This document shows positions 13,769-27,900 of a stretch of 64,000 nucleotides of DNA, one piece after another; the stretch's first letter is position 1, and each line of letters opens with the position of its first letter. This DNA is from Haliclystus octoradiatus. Its lineage: Eukaryota; Cnidaria; Staurozoa; Stauromedusae; Haliclystidae. The DNA lies in assembly GCA_916610825.1 (NCBI GenBank), contig OU744453.1, positions 11,241,826 to 11,305,825 on the forward strand, in the 5' to 3' direction. The notes under the pieces are model-generated. The model was not told the origin of the DNA. It ran no database searches and was given only the letters and a program-made list of their open reading frames with translations. Position numbers and translations under genes: made by a program.

Positions 13769-14797
13769 GACAATAGGCGTCTAGACAGCTTGCCAAGTGT
13801 CTTGTCGAAAACCAGACAATTTTTAGACAAAAGACGTCTAGACAGCAAACCAGACGTCTAGACGATAAACCAGACAGTTTTCAGACAATAGGCATCTAGA
13901 CAGGTTTCCAGACGTCTATACTGAAACCAAGACGTATACAAGAAAAATCAGACAATTTTCAGAAAATAGGCGTCTAGACAGCTTGCCAGACCACTAGACA
14001 GAAAACCAGACAAGTAGAGGAAAAATCATACAATTGTCAGAAAATAAGTGTCTAGACGAAAAACCAGAAATTTTCAGACCATAGGCGTCTAGACAGCTTG
14101 CCAAGTGTCTTGTCAAAAACCAGACAATTTTCAGACAAAAGACGTCTAGACAGAAAACCAGACGTCTAGACGAAAAACCAGGCAAGTTTCAGACAATAGG
14201 CGTCTAGACAGGTTTCCAGACGTCTTGACTGAAAACAAGAGGTATACAAGGAAAACCAGACAATTTTCAGACAATAGGCGTCTAGACAGCTTGCCAGACA
14301 ACTAGACAGAAAACCAGACGAGTAGAGGAAAAATCATACAATTTTCAGAAAATAAGTGTCTAGACAGAAAACCAGACGTCTAGACAGAAAACCAGACATC
14401 TAGACGAAAAACCAAACAATTTTCAGACAAAAGACGTCTAGACAGCTTTCCAGACGTCTAGACAGAAAACCAGACATCTAGACGAAAAATAGACACTTTT
14501 CAGACATAAGACGTCTAGACAGCTTTCCAGACGTCTAGACGAAAAACCAGACAATTTTCAGACAATAGGCCACTACACAGCTTGCCAGACTTTTAAACAA
14601 AAAGCCAGACGTCTAGACGAAAAACCAGACAATTTTCAGGCAATGGGTGTCTAGACAGCTTGCCAGACGTCTAGACAGAAAACTAAGTGTCTAGACGAGA
14701 AACTAGACAATTTTCAGACAATAGGTGTCTAGACAGCTTGCCAGACGTCTACACAGAAAACCAGACGTCTAGACGAAAAACCAGACAATTTTCAGAC
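13769..14797. repeat. Tandem HOR unit 3, truncated
   Basis: This repeats the first ~1.03 kb of unit 2, including the tandem unit junction and the missing 20 bp monomer. It is cut at the chimeric junction near 14798, where the 2.44 kb-type segment begins. Confidence 0.75.
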
Positions 14798-15812
14798 AAT
14801 GGGCGACTAGACAGCTTGCCAAGTGTCTTGTCGAAAACCAGACAATTTTCAGACAGAAGACAACTAGACAGAAAACCAGACGTCTGGACGAAAAGCCAGA
14901 CATTTTTCTGACAATAGGCGTCTAGACAGCTTGCCAAGTGTCTTGTCGAAAACCAGACAATTTTCAGACAAAAGACGTCTAGATAGAAAACCAGACGTCT
15001 GGACGAAAAGCCAGACATTTTTCTGACAATAGGCGTCTAGACAGCTTGCCAAGTGTCTTGTCAAAAACCAGACAATTTTCAGACAAAAGACGTCTAGACA
15101 GAAAACCAGACGTCTAGACGAAAAACCAGACAATTTTCAGACAATAGACGTCTAGACAGCTTGCCAAGTGTCTTGTCGAAAACCAGACAATTTTCAGACA
15201 AAAGACGTCTAGACAGAAAACCAGACGTCTAGACGAAAATCCAGACAATTTTCAGACAATAGGCGTGTAGACAGGTTTCCAGACGTCTAGACTGAAAACA
15301 AGAAGTATACAAGGAAAACCAGACAATTTCCAGACAATAGGCGTCTAGACAGCTTGCCAGACGTCTAGGCAGAAAACCAGACGTCTAGACGAAAATCCCG
15401 ACAATTTTCAGACAATAGGCGTCTAGACAGGTTTCCAGACATCTAGACAGAAAACCAGACGTCTGGACGAAAAGCAAGACATTTTTGAGACAATAGGCGT
15501 CTAGACAGCTTGCCAGACGTCTAGACAGAAAACCAGACCAGTGGAGGAAAAATCATACAATTTTCAGAAAATAAACGTTTAGACAGAAAATCAGACGTCT
15601 AGACAGAAAACCAGACATCTAGACGAAAAACCAGACATATTTCAGACAAAAGACGTCTAGACAGAAAACCAGACATCTAGACGAAAAACCAGGCAATTTT
15701 CAGACAATAGGCCACTGCACAGATTGCCAGACGTATAAACAAAAAACCAGACGTCTAGACGAAAAACCAGACATATTTCAGACAAAAGACGTCTAGACAG
15801 CTTTCCAGACGT

Positions 15813-16799
15813 CTAGACAGAAAACCAGACATCTAGACGAAAAACCAGACAATTTTCAGACAATAGGCGTCAAGACAGCTTGCCAGACGTCTAGACAGAA
15901 AACCAGACGAATAAAGGGAACACCAGACAATTTTCATAAAATAAGCGTCTAGACAGCTTGCCAGACATCTAGACAGAAAAGCAGACGTATAGACGAAAAA
16001 CAGACAATTTCTAGACAATAGACGTCTAGAAAGCTTTCCAGACGTCTAGACAGAAAACCAGACGAATAGAGAAAAAATCATACAATTTTCAGAAAATAAG
16101 CGTCTAGACAGAAAACCAGACGTCTAGACAGAAAACCAGACATCTAGACAAAAAGAGACAATTTTCAGACATAAGGCGTCTAGACAGCTTTCCAAGTGTC
16201 TAGACGAAAAACCAGACAATTTTCAGACAAAAGACGTCTAGACAGCTTTCCAGACGCCTAGACAGAAAACCAGACGTCTAGACGAAAAACCAGACAATTT
16301 TCAGACAAAAACGTCTAGACAAATTGCCAGACGTCTAGACAGAAAACAGAACGTATGGCAGGAAAACAAAACAATTTTCAGAAAATAAGCGTGTAAACAG
16401 CTTACCAGACGTCTAAACAGAAAACCAGACGTCTGGACGAAAAGCCAGACATTTTTCAGACAATAGGCGTCTAGACAGCTTGCCAAGTGTCTTGTTGAAA
16501 ACCAGACAATTTTCAGACAAAAGACGTCTAGACAGAAAACCAGACGTCTGGACGAAAAGCCAGACATTTTTCTGACAATAGGCGTCTAGACAGCTTGCCA
16601 AGTGTCTTGTCAAAAACCAGACAATTTTCAGACAAAAGACGTCTAGACAGAAAACCAGACGTCTAGACAAAAACCAGACAATTTTCAGACAATAAGTGTC
16701 TAGACAGCTTGCCAGACGTCTAGACAGAAAACCAGACGTCTAGACGAAAAACCAGACGAGTAGAGGAAAAATCATACAATTTTCAGAAAATAAGCGTCT
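15813..16799. repeat. Segment copy 3 of the ~1 kb block
   Basis: This copy lies 12,348 bp after copy 2, with a few private base changes such as ttttcataaaataagc near 15930 and gaaaacaaaacaatttt near 16365. It is embedded in the larger duplicated block 14788-20430. Confidence 0.8.
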
Positions 16800-17952
16800 T
16801 GACAGAAAACCAGACGTCTAGAAAGAAAAGCAGACGTCTAGACGAAAACCAGACAATTCTATGACAATAGGCGTCTAGACAGCTTGCCAAGTGTCTAGAC
16901 GAAAAAGCAGACAATTTTCAGACAATAGGCCACTGGACATCTTGCCAGACGTTTAAACAAAAAACCAGACGTCTAGACGAAAAACCAGACAATTTTCAGA
17001 CAAAAACGTCTATACAGCTTGCCAGACGTCTATACAGAAAACCAGACGTCTGGACTAAAAGCCAGACATTTTTCAGACAATAGGCGTCTAGACAGCTTAC
17101 CAAGTGTCTAGACGATAAGCCAGACGTCTAGACGAAAAACCAGAAATTTTCAGACAATGGGTGACTAGACAGCTTGCCAAGTGTCTTGTCGAAAACCAGA
17201 CAATTTTTAGACAGAAGACGTCTAGACAGCAAACCAGACGTCTAGACGATAAACCAGACAGTTTTCAGACAATAGGCATCTAGACAGGTTTCCAGACGTC
17301 TATACTGAAACCAAGACGTATACAAGAAAAATCAGACAATTTTCAGACAATAGATGTCTAGACAGCTTGCCAGACGTCTAGACAGAAAACCAGACAAGTA
17401 GAGGAAAAATCATACAATTTTCAGAAAATAAGCGTCTAGACGAAAAACCAGAAATTTTCAGACCATAGGCGTCTAGACAGCTTGCCAAGTGTCTTGTCAA
17501 AAACCAGACAATTTTCAGACAAAAGACATCTAGACAGAAAACCAGACGTCTAGACGAAAAACCAGGCAATTTTCAGACAATAGGCGTCTAGACAGGTTTC
17601 CAGACGTCTTGACTGAAAACAAGAGGTATACAAGGAAAACCAGACAATTTTCAGACAGTAGGCGTTTAGACAGCTTGCCAGACGTCTAGACAGAAAACCA
17701 GACGAGTAGAGGAAAAATCATACAATTTTCAGAAAATAAGTGTCTAGACAGAAAACCAGACGTCTAGACAGAAAACCAGACATCTAGACGAAAAACCAGA
17801 CAATTTTCAGACAAAAGACGTCTAGACAGCTTTCCAGACGTCTAGACAGAAAACCAGACATCTAGACGAAAAATAGACACTTTTCAGACATGAGACGTCT
17901 AGACAGCTTTCCAGACGTCTAGACGAAAAACCAGACAATTTTCAGACAATAG

Positions 17953-20044
17953 GCCACTACACAGCTTGCGAGACTTTTAAAGAAAAAGCCAGACGTCTAG
18001 ACGAAAAACCAGACAATTTTCAGGCAATGGGTGTCTAGACAGCTTGCCAGACGTCTAGACAGAAAACCTGACGTCTAGACAGAAAACTAAGTGTCTAGAC
18101 GAGAAACTAGACAATTTTCAGACAATAGGTGTCTAGACAGCTTGCCAGACGTCTACACAGAAAACCAGACGTCTAGACGAAAAACCAGACAATTTTCAGA
18201 CGAAAACGTCTAGACAGCTTCCCAGACGTCTAGACAGAAAACCAAACGTATTGAAGGAAAACCAAACAATTTTCAGAAAATAAGCGTCTAAACAGCTTAC
18301 CAGAAGTCTAGACAGAAAACCAGACGTCTGGACGAAAAGCCAGACATTTTTCAGACAGTAAGTGTCTAGACAGCTTGCCAGACGTCTAGACAGAAAACCA
18401 GACGTCTAGACGAAAAACCAGACGAGTAGAGGAAAAATTATACAATTTTCAGAAAATAAGCGTCCAGACAGAAAACCAGACGTCTAGAAAGAAAAGCAGA
18501 CGTCTAGACGAAAACCAGACAATTCTATGACAATAGGCGTCTAGACAGCTTGCCAAGTGTCTAGACGAAAAAGCAGACAATTTTCAGACAATAGGCCACT
18601 AGACAGCTTGCCAGACGTTTAAACAAAAAACCAGACGTCTAGACAAAAAACCAGACAATTTTCAGACAATAGGTGTCTAGACAGCTTGCCAGACGTCTAG
18701 ACAGAAAACCAAGTGTCTAGACGAGAAGCTAGACAATTTTCAGACAATAGGTGTCTAGACAGCTCGCCAGACGTCTAGACAGAAAACCAGACGTCTATAC
18801 GAAAAACCAGACAATTTTCAGACAAAAACGTCTATACAGCTTGCCAGACGTCTATACAGAAAACCAGAGGTCTGGACAAAAAGCCAGACATTTTACAGAC
18901 AATAGGCGTCTAGACAGCTTACCAAGTGTCTAGACGATAAGCCAGACGTCTAGACGAAAAACCAGACAATTTTCAGACAAAAACGTCTATACAGCTTGCC
19001 AGACGTCTATACAGAAAACCAGAGGTCTGGACAAAAAGCCAGACATTTTACAGACAATAGGCGTCTAGACAGCTTACCAAGTGTCTAGACGATAAGCCAG
19101 ACGTCTAGACGAAAAACCAGAAATTTTCAGACAATGGGCGACTAGACAGCTTGCCAAGTGTCTTGTCGAAAACCAGACAATTTTCAGACAAAAGACGTCT
19201 AGACAGAAAACCAGACGTCTGGACGAAAAGCCAGACATTTTTCTGACAATAGGCGTCTAGACAGCTTGCCAAGTGTCTTGTCGAAAACCAGACAATTTTT
19301 AGACAAAAGACGTCTAGACAGCAAACCAGACGTCTAGACGATAAACCAGACAGTTTTCAGACAATAGGCATCTAGACAGGTTTCCAGACGTCTATACTGA
19401 AACCAAGACGTATACAAGAAAAATCAGACAATTTTCAGACAATAGGCGTCTAGACAGCTTGCCAGACGTCTAGACAGAAAACCAGACAAGTAGAGGAAAA
19501 ATCATACAATTTTCAGAAAATAAGTGTCTAGACGAAAAACCAGAAATTTTCAGACCATAGGCGTCTAGACAGCTTGCCAAGTGTCTTGTCAAAAACCAGA
19601 CAATTTTCAGACAAAAGACGTCTAGACAGAAAACCAGACGTCTAGACGAAAAACCAGGCAAGTTTCAGACAATAGGCGTCTAGACAGGTTTCCAGACGTC
19701 TTGACTGAAAACAAGAGGTATACAAGGAAAACCAGACAATTTTCAGACAATAGGCGTCTAGACAGCTTGCCAGACAACTAGACAGAAAACCAGACGAGTA
19801 GAGGAAAAATCATACAATTTTCAGAAAATAAGTGTCTAGACAGAAAACCAGACGTCTAGACAGAAAACCAGACATCTAGACGAAAAACCAAACAATTTTC
19901 AGACAAAAGACGTCTAGACAGCTTTCCAGACGTCTAGACAGAAAACCAGACATCTAGACGAAAAATAGACACTTTTCAGACATAAGACGTCTAGACAGCT
20001 TTCCAGACGTCTAGACGAAAAACCAGACAATTTTCAGACAATAG
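17953..20044. repeat. Domain A HOR unit, 2,092 bp
   Basis: The unit is bounded by consecutive gccactacac markers. It matches the unit at 5761-7853 (2,093 bp) and contains the local 155 bp duplication. The first marker copy here has a private change, cagcttgcg for cagcttgcc. Confidence 0.8.
18824..19133. repeat. Local 155 bp tandem duplication (counterpart of 6633)
   Basis: The motif aaaaacgtctatacagcttg at 18824 recurs at 18979, 155 bp later. The duplication occupies the same place as that at 6633-6942, so it existed before the long segment was copied. The next HOR lacks it and is correspondingly shorter, 1,937 bp instead of 2,092 bp. Confidence 0.8.
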
Positions 20045-21981
20045 GCCACTACACAGCTTGCCAGACTTTTAAACAAAAAGCCAGACGTCTAGACGAAAAA
20101 CCAGACAATTTTCAGGCAATGGGTGTCTAGACAGCTTGCCAGACGTCTAGACAGAAAACCTGACGTCTAGACAGAAAACTAAGTGTCTAGACGAGAAACT
20201 AGACAATTTTCAGACAATAGGTGTCTAGACAGCTTGCCAGACGTCTACACAGAAAACCAGACGTCTAGACGAAAAACCAGACAATTTTCAGACGAAAACG
20301 TCTAGACAGCTTCCCAGACGTCTAGACAGATAACCAAACGTATTGAAAAAAAACCAAACAATTTTCAGAAAATAAGCGTCTAAACAGCTTACCAGAAGTC
20401 TAGACAGAAAACCAGACGTCTGGACGAAAAGCCAGACATTTTTCAGACAGTAAGTGTCTAGACAGCTTGCCAGACGTCTAGACAGAAAACCAGACGTCTA
20501 GACGAAAAACCAGACGAGTAGAGGAAAAATTATACAATTTTCAGAAAATAAGCGTCCAGACAGAAAACCAGACGTCTAGAAAGAAAAGCAGACGTCTAGA
20601 CGAAAACCAGACAATTCTATGACAATAGGCGTCTAGACAGCTTGCCAAGTGTCTAGACGAAAAAGCAGACAATTTTCAGACAATAGGCCACTAGACAGCT
20701 TGCCAGACGTTTAAACAAAAAACCAGACGTCTAGACGAAAAACCAGACAATTTTCAGACAATAGGTGTCTAGACAGCTTGCCAGACGTCTAGACAGAAAA
20801 CCAAGTGTCTAGACGAGAAGCTAGACAATTTTCAGACAATAGGTGTCTAGACAGCTCGCCAGACGTCTAGACAGAAAACCAGACGTCTATACGAAAAACC
20901 AGACAATTTTCAGACAAAAACGTCTATACAGCTTGCCAGACGTCTATACAGAAAACCAGAGGTCTGGACAAAAAGCCAGACATTTTACAGACAATAGGCG
21001 TCTAGACAGCTTACCAAGTGTCTAGACGATAAGCCAGACGTCTAGACGAAAAACCAGAAATTTTCAGACAATGGGCGACTAGACAGCTTGCCAAGTGTCT
21101 TGTCGAAAACCAGACAATTTTCAGACAAAAGACGTCTAGACAGAAAACCAGACGTCTGGACGAAAAGCCAGACATTTTTCTGACAATAGGCGTCTAGACA
21201 GCTTGCCAAGTGTCTTGTCGAAAACCAGACAATTTTTAGACAAAAGACGTCTAGACAGCAAACCAGACGTCTAGACGATAAACCAGACAGTTTTCAGACA
21301 ATAGGCATCTAGACAGGTTTCCAGACGTCTATACTGATACCAAGACGTATACAAGAAAAATCAGACAATTTTCAGACAATAGGCGTCTAGACAGCTTGCC
21401 AGACGTCTAGACAGAAAACCAGACAAGTAGAGGAAAAATCATACAATTTTCAGAAAATAAGTGTCTAGACGAAAAACCAGAAATTTTCAGACCATAGGCG
21501 TCTAGACAGCTTACCAAGTGTCTTGTCAAAAACCAGACAATTTTCAGACAAAAGACGTCTAGACAGAAAACCAGACGTCTAGACGAAAAACCAGGCAAGT
21601 TTCAGACAATAGGCGTCTAGACAGGTTTCCAGACGTCTTGACTGAAAACAAGAGGTATACAAGGAAAACCAGACAATTTTCAGACAATAGGCGTCTAGAC
21701 AGCTTGCCAGACAACTAGACAGAAAACCAGACGAGTAGAGGAAAAATCATACAATTTTCAGAAAATAAGTGTCTAGACAGAAAACCAGACGTCTAGACAG
21801 AAAACCAGACATCTAGACGAAAAACCAGACAATTTTCAGACAAAAGACGTCTAGACAGCTTTCCAGACGTCTAGACAGAAAACCAGACATCTAGACGAAA
21901 AATAGACACTTTTCAGACATAAGACGTCTAGACAGCTTTCCAGACGTCTAGACGAAAAACCAGACAATTTTCAGACAATAG
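20045..21981. repeat. Domain A HOR unit, 1,937 bp
   Basis: This is the next HOR after 17953-20044 and shorter by 155 bp because it lacks the local duplication. It carries the variants gtattgaaaaaaaacc near 20340 and ctgatacc near 21334. The latter also occurs near 29630, which links this region to the duplicated 8 kb block. Confidence 0.8.
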
Positions 21982-24900
21982 GCCACTACACAGCTTGCCA
22001 GACTTTTAAACAAAAAGCCAGACGTCTAGACGAAAAACCAGACAATTTTCAGGCAATGGGTGTCTAGACAGCTTGCCAGACGTCTAGACAGAAAACCTGA
22101 CGTCTAGACAGAAAACTAAGTGTCTAGACGAGAAACTAGACAATTTTCAGACAATAGGTGTCTAGACAGCTTGCCAGACGTCTACACAGAAAACCAGACG
22201 TCTAGACGAAAAACCAGACAATTTTCAGACGAAAACGTCTAGACAGCTTCCCAGACGTCTAGACAGATAACCAAACGTATTGAAAAAAAACCAAACAATT
22301 TTCAGAAAATAAGCGTCTAAACAGCTTACCAGAAGTCTAGACAGAAAACCAGACGTCTGGACGAAAAGCCAGACATTTTTCAGACAGTAAGTGTCTAGAC
22401 AGCTTGCCAGACGTCTAGACAGAAAAGCAGACGTCTAGACGAAAAACCAGACGAGTAGAGGAAAAATTATACAATTTTCAGAAAATAAGCGTCCAGACAG
22501 AAAACCAGACGTCTAGAAAGAAAAGCAGACGTCTAGACGAAAACCAGACAATTCTATGACAATAGGCGTCTAGACAGCTTGCCAAGTGTCTAGACGAAAA
22601 AGCAGACAATTTTCAGACAATAGGCCACTAGACAGCTTGCCAGACGTTTAAACAAAAAACCAGACGTCTAGACAAAAAACCAGACAATTTTCAGACAATA
22701 GGTGTCTAGACAGCTTGCCAGACGTCTAGACAGAAAACCAAGTGTCTAGACGAGAAGCTAGACAATTTTCAGACAATAGGTGTCTAGACAGCTCGCCAGA
22801 CGTCTAGACAGAAAACCAGACGTCTAGACGAAAAACCAGACAATTTTCAGACAGAAACGTCTATACAGCTTGCCAGACGTCTATACAGAAAACCAGACGT
22901 CTGGACAAAAAGCCAGACATTTTACAGACAATAGGCGTCTAGACAGCTTACCAAGTGTCTAGACGATAAGCCAGACGTCTAGACGAAAAACCAGAAATTT
23001 TCAGACAATGGGCGACTAGACAGCTTGCCAAGTGTCTTGTCGAAAACCAGACAATTTTCAGACAGAAGACGTCTAGACAGCAAACCAGACGTCTAGACGA
23101 TAAACCAGACAGTTTTCAGACAATAGGCATCTAGACAGGTTTCCAGACGTCTATACTGAAACCAAGACGTATACAAGAAAAATCAGACAATTTTCAGACA
23201 ATACGCGTCTAGACAGCTTGCCAGACGTCTAGACAGAAAACCAGACAAGTAGAGGAAAAATCATACAATTTTCAGAAAATAAGCGTCTAGACGAAAAACC
23301 AGAAATTTTTAGACAATGGGCGACTAGACAGCTTGCCAAGTGTCTTGTCGAAAACCAGACAATTTTCAGACAAAAGACGTCTAGACAGCTTCCCAGACGT
23401 CTAGACAGATAACCAAACATATTGAAGGAAAACCAAACAATTTTCAGAAAATAAGCGTCTAAACAGCTTACCAGAAGTCTAGACAGAAAACCAGACGTCT
23501 GGACGAAAAGCTAGAATTTTCCAGACAATAAGTGTCTAGACAGCTTGCCAGACGTCTAGACAGAAAACCAGACGTCTAGACGAAAAACCAGACGAGTAGA
23601 GGAAAAATTATACAATTTTCAGAAAATAAGCGTCCAGACAGAAAACCAGACGTCTAGAAAGAAAAGCAGACGTCTAGACGAAAACCAGACGATTCTATGA
23701 CAATAGGCGTCTAGACAGCTTGCCAAGTGTCTAGACGAAAAAGCAGACAATTTTCAGACAATAGGCCACTAGACAGCTTGCCAGACGTTTAAACAAAAAA
23801 CCAGACGTCTAGACGAAAAACCAGACAATTTTCAGACAATAGGTGTCTAGACAGCTTGCCAGACGTCTAGACAGAAAACCAAGTGTCTAAACGAGAAGCT
23901 AGACAATTTTCAGACAATAGGTGTCTAGACAGCTCGCCAGACGTCTAGACAGAAAACCAGACGTCTAGACGAAAAACCAGACAATTTTCAGACAAAAACG
24001 TCTATACAGCTTGCCAGACGTCTATACAGAAAACCAGACGTCTGGACAAAAAGCCAGACATTTTACAGACAATAGGCGTCTAGACAGCTTACCAAGTGTC
24101 CAGACGATAAGCCAGACGTCTAGACGAAAAACCAGAAATTTTCAGACAATGGGCAACTAGACAGCTTGCCAAGTGTCTTGTCGAAAACCAGACAATTTTC
24201 AGACAGAAGACGTCTAGACAGAAAACCAGACGTCTGGACGAAAAGCCAGACATTTTTCTGACAATAGGCGTCTAGACAGCTTGCCAAGTGTCTTGTCGAA
24301 AACCAGACAATTTTCAGACAAAAGAAGTCTAGACAGAAAACCAGACGTCTGGACGAAAAGCCAGACATTTTTCTGACAATAGGCGTCTAGACAGCTTGCC
24401 AAGTGTCTTGTCAAAAACCAGACAATTTTCAGACAAAAGACGTCTAGACAGAAAACCAGACGTCTAGACGAAAATCCAGACAATTTTCAGACAATAGGCG
24501 TCTAGACAGGTTTCCAGACGTCTAGACAGAAAACCAGACGTCTGGACGAAAAGCAAGACATTTTTGAGACAATAGGCGTCTAGACAGCTTGCCAGACGTC
24601 TAGACAGAAAACCAGACCAGTGGAGGAAAAATCATACAATTTTCAGAAAATAAGCGTTTAGACAGAAAATCAGACGTCTAGACAGAAAACCAGACATCTA
24701 GACGAAAAACCAGACATATTTCAGACAAAAGACGTCTAGACAGCTTTCCAGACGTCTAGACACAAAACCAGACATCTACACGAAAAACCAGGCAATTTTC
24801 AGACAATAGGCCACTGCACAGATTGCCAGACGTATAAACAAAAAACCAGACGTCTAGACGAAAAACCAGACATATTTTAGACAAAAGACGTCTAGACAGC

Positions 24901-27900
24901 TTTCCAGACGTCTAGACAGAAAACCAGACATCTAGACGAAAAACCAGACAATTTTCAGACAATAGGCGTCAAGACAGCTTGCCAGACGTCTAGACAGAAA
25001 ACCAAGTGTCTAGACGAGAAGCTAGACAATTTTCAGACAATAGGTGTCTAGACAGCTCGCCAGACGTCTAGACAGAAAACCAGACGTCTAGACGAAAAAC
25101 CAGACAATTTTCAGACAAAAACGTCTATACAGCTTGCCAGACGTCTATACAGAAAACCAGACGTCTGGACAAAAAGCCAGACATTTTACAGACAATAGGC
25201 GTCTAGACAGCTTACCAAGTGTCTAGACGATAAGCCAGACGTCTAGACGAAAAACCAGAAATTTTCAGACAATTGGCGACTAGACAGCTTGCCAAGTGTC
25301 TTGTCGAAAACCAGACAATTTTCAGACAGAAGACGTCTAGACAGCAAACCAGACGTCTAGACGATAAACCAGACAGTTTTCAGGCAATAGGCATCTAGAC
25401 AGGTTTCCAGACGTCTATACTGAAACCAAGACGTATACAAGAAAAATCAGACAATTTTCAGACAATAGGCGTCTAGACAGCTTGCCAGACGTCTAGACAG
25501 AAAACCAGACAAGTAGAAGAAAAATCATACAATTTTCAGAAAATAAGCGTCTAGACGAAAAATCATACAATTTTCAGAAAATAAGTGTCTAGACAGAAAA
25601 CCAGACGTCTAGACAGAAAACCAGACATCTAGACGAAAAACCAGACAATTTTCAGACAAAAGACGTCTAGACAGCTTTCCAGACGTCTAGACAGAAAACC
25701 AGACATCTAGACGAAAAATAGACTCTTTTCAGACATAAGACGTCTAGACAGCTTTCCAGACGTCTAGACGAAAAACCAGACAATTTTCAGACAATAGGCC
25801 ACTACACAGCTTGCCAGACTTTTAAACAAAAAGCCAGACGTCTAGACGAAAAACCAGACAATTTTCAGGCAATGGGTGTCTAGACAGCTTGCCAGACGTC
25901 TAGACAGAAAACCTGACGTCTAGACAGAAAACTAAGTTTCTAGACGAGAAACTAGACAATTTTCAGACAATAGGTGTTTAGACAGCTTGCCAGACGTCTC
26001 CACAGAAAACCAGACGTCTAGACGAAAAACCAGACAATTTTCAGACGAAAACGTCTAGACAGCTTCCCAGACGTCTAGACAGATAACCAAACGTATTGAG
26101 GGAAAACCAAACAATTTTTAGAAAATAAGCGTCTAAACAGCTTACCAGAAGTCTAGACAGAAAACCAGACGTCTGGACGAAAAGCCAGACATTTTTCAGA
26201 CAATAAGAGTCTAGACAGCTTGCCAGACGTCTAGACAGAAAACCAGACGTCTAGACGAAAAACCAGACGAGTAGAGGAAAAATTATACAATTTTCAGAAA
26301 ATAAGCGTCCAGACAGAAAACCAGACGTCTAGAAAGAAAAGCAGACGTCTAGACGAAAACCAGACAATTCTATGACAATAGGCGTCTAGACAGCTTGCCA
26401 AGTGTCTAGACGAAAAAGCAGACAATTTTCGGACAATAGGCCACTAGACAGCTTGCCAGACGTTTAAACAAAAAACCAGACGTCTAGACGAAAAACCAGA
26501 CAATTTTCAGACAATAGGTGTCTAGACAGCTTGCCAGACGTCTAGACAGAAAACCAAGTGTCTAGACGAGAAGCTAGACAATTTTCAGACAATAGGTGTC
26601 TAGACAGCTCGCCAGACGTCTAGACAGAAAACCAGACGTCTAGACGAAAAATCATACAATTTTCAGAAAATAAGTGTCTAGACAGAAAACCAGACGTCTA
26701 GACAGAAAACCAGACATCTAGACGAAAAACCAGACAATTTTCAGACAAAAGACGTCTAGACAGCTTTCCAGACGTCTAGGCAGAAAACCAGACATCTAGA
26801 CGAAAAATAGACTCTTTTCAGACATAAGACGTCTAGACAGATTTCCAGACGTCTAGACGAAAAACCAGACAATTTTCAGACAATAGGCCACTACACAGCT
26901 TGCCAGACTTTTAAACAAAAAGCCAGACGTCTAGACGAAAAACCAGACAATTTTCAGGCAATGGGTGTCTAGACAGCTTGCCAGACGTCTAGACAGAAAA
27001 CCTGACGTCTAGACAGAAAACTAAGTGTCTAGACGAGAAACTAGACAATTTTCAGACAATAGGTGTTTAGACAGCTTGCCAGACGTCTACACAGAAAACC
27101 AGATGTCTAGACGAAAAACCAGACAATTTTCAGACGAAAATGTCTAGACAGCTTCCCAGACGTCTAGACAGATAACCAAACGTATTGAAGGAAAACCAAA
27201 CAATTTTCAGAAAATAAGCGTCTAAACAGCTTACCAGAAGTCTAGACAGAAAACCAGACGTCTGGACGAAAAGCCAGACATTTTTCAGACAATAAGTGTC
27301 TAGACAGCTTGCCAGACGTCTAGACAGAAAACCAGACGTCTAGACGAAAAACCAGACGAGTAGAGGAAAAATCATACAATTTTCAGAAAATAAGCGTCCA
27401 GACAGAAAACCAGACGTCTAGAAAGAAAAGCAGACGTCTAGACGAAAACCAGACAATTCTATGACAATAGGCGTCTAGACAGCTTGCCAAGTGTCTAGAC
27501 GAAAAAGCAGACAATTTTCAGACAATAGGCCACTGGACAGCTTGCCAGACGTTTAAACAAAAAACCAGACGTCTAGACGAAAAACCAGACAATTTTCAGA
27601 CAATAGGTGTCTAGACAGCTTGCCAGACGTCTAGACAGAAAACCAAGTGTCTAGACGAGAAGCTAGACAATTTTCAGACAATAGGTGTCTAGACAGCTCG
27701 CCAGACGTCTAGACAGAAAACCAGACGTCTAGACAAAAAACCAGACAATTTTCAGACAAAAACGTCTATACAGCTTGCCAGACGTCTATACAGAAAACCA
27801 GACGTCTGGACAAAAAGCCAGACATTTTTCAGACAATAGGCGTCTAGACAGCTTACCAAGTGTCTAGACGATAAGCCAGACGTCTAGACGAAAAACCAGA

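Larger units (their letters stand above)
14788..20430. repeat. ~5.6 kb segment, right copy of 2440-8240
   Basis: The segment starts at a chimeric junction near 14798: the sequence before it matches the HOR at 11.7-12.3 kb, and the sequence after it matches 2.45 kb. Compared with the HOR at 12-13 kb, about 797 bp is missing at this junction. Within the segment, a 156 bp deletion relative to the left copy lies near 16.99 kb. HOR spacing inside (2,092 bp) matches that of the left copy (2,093 bp). Confidence 0.75.
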
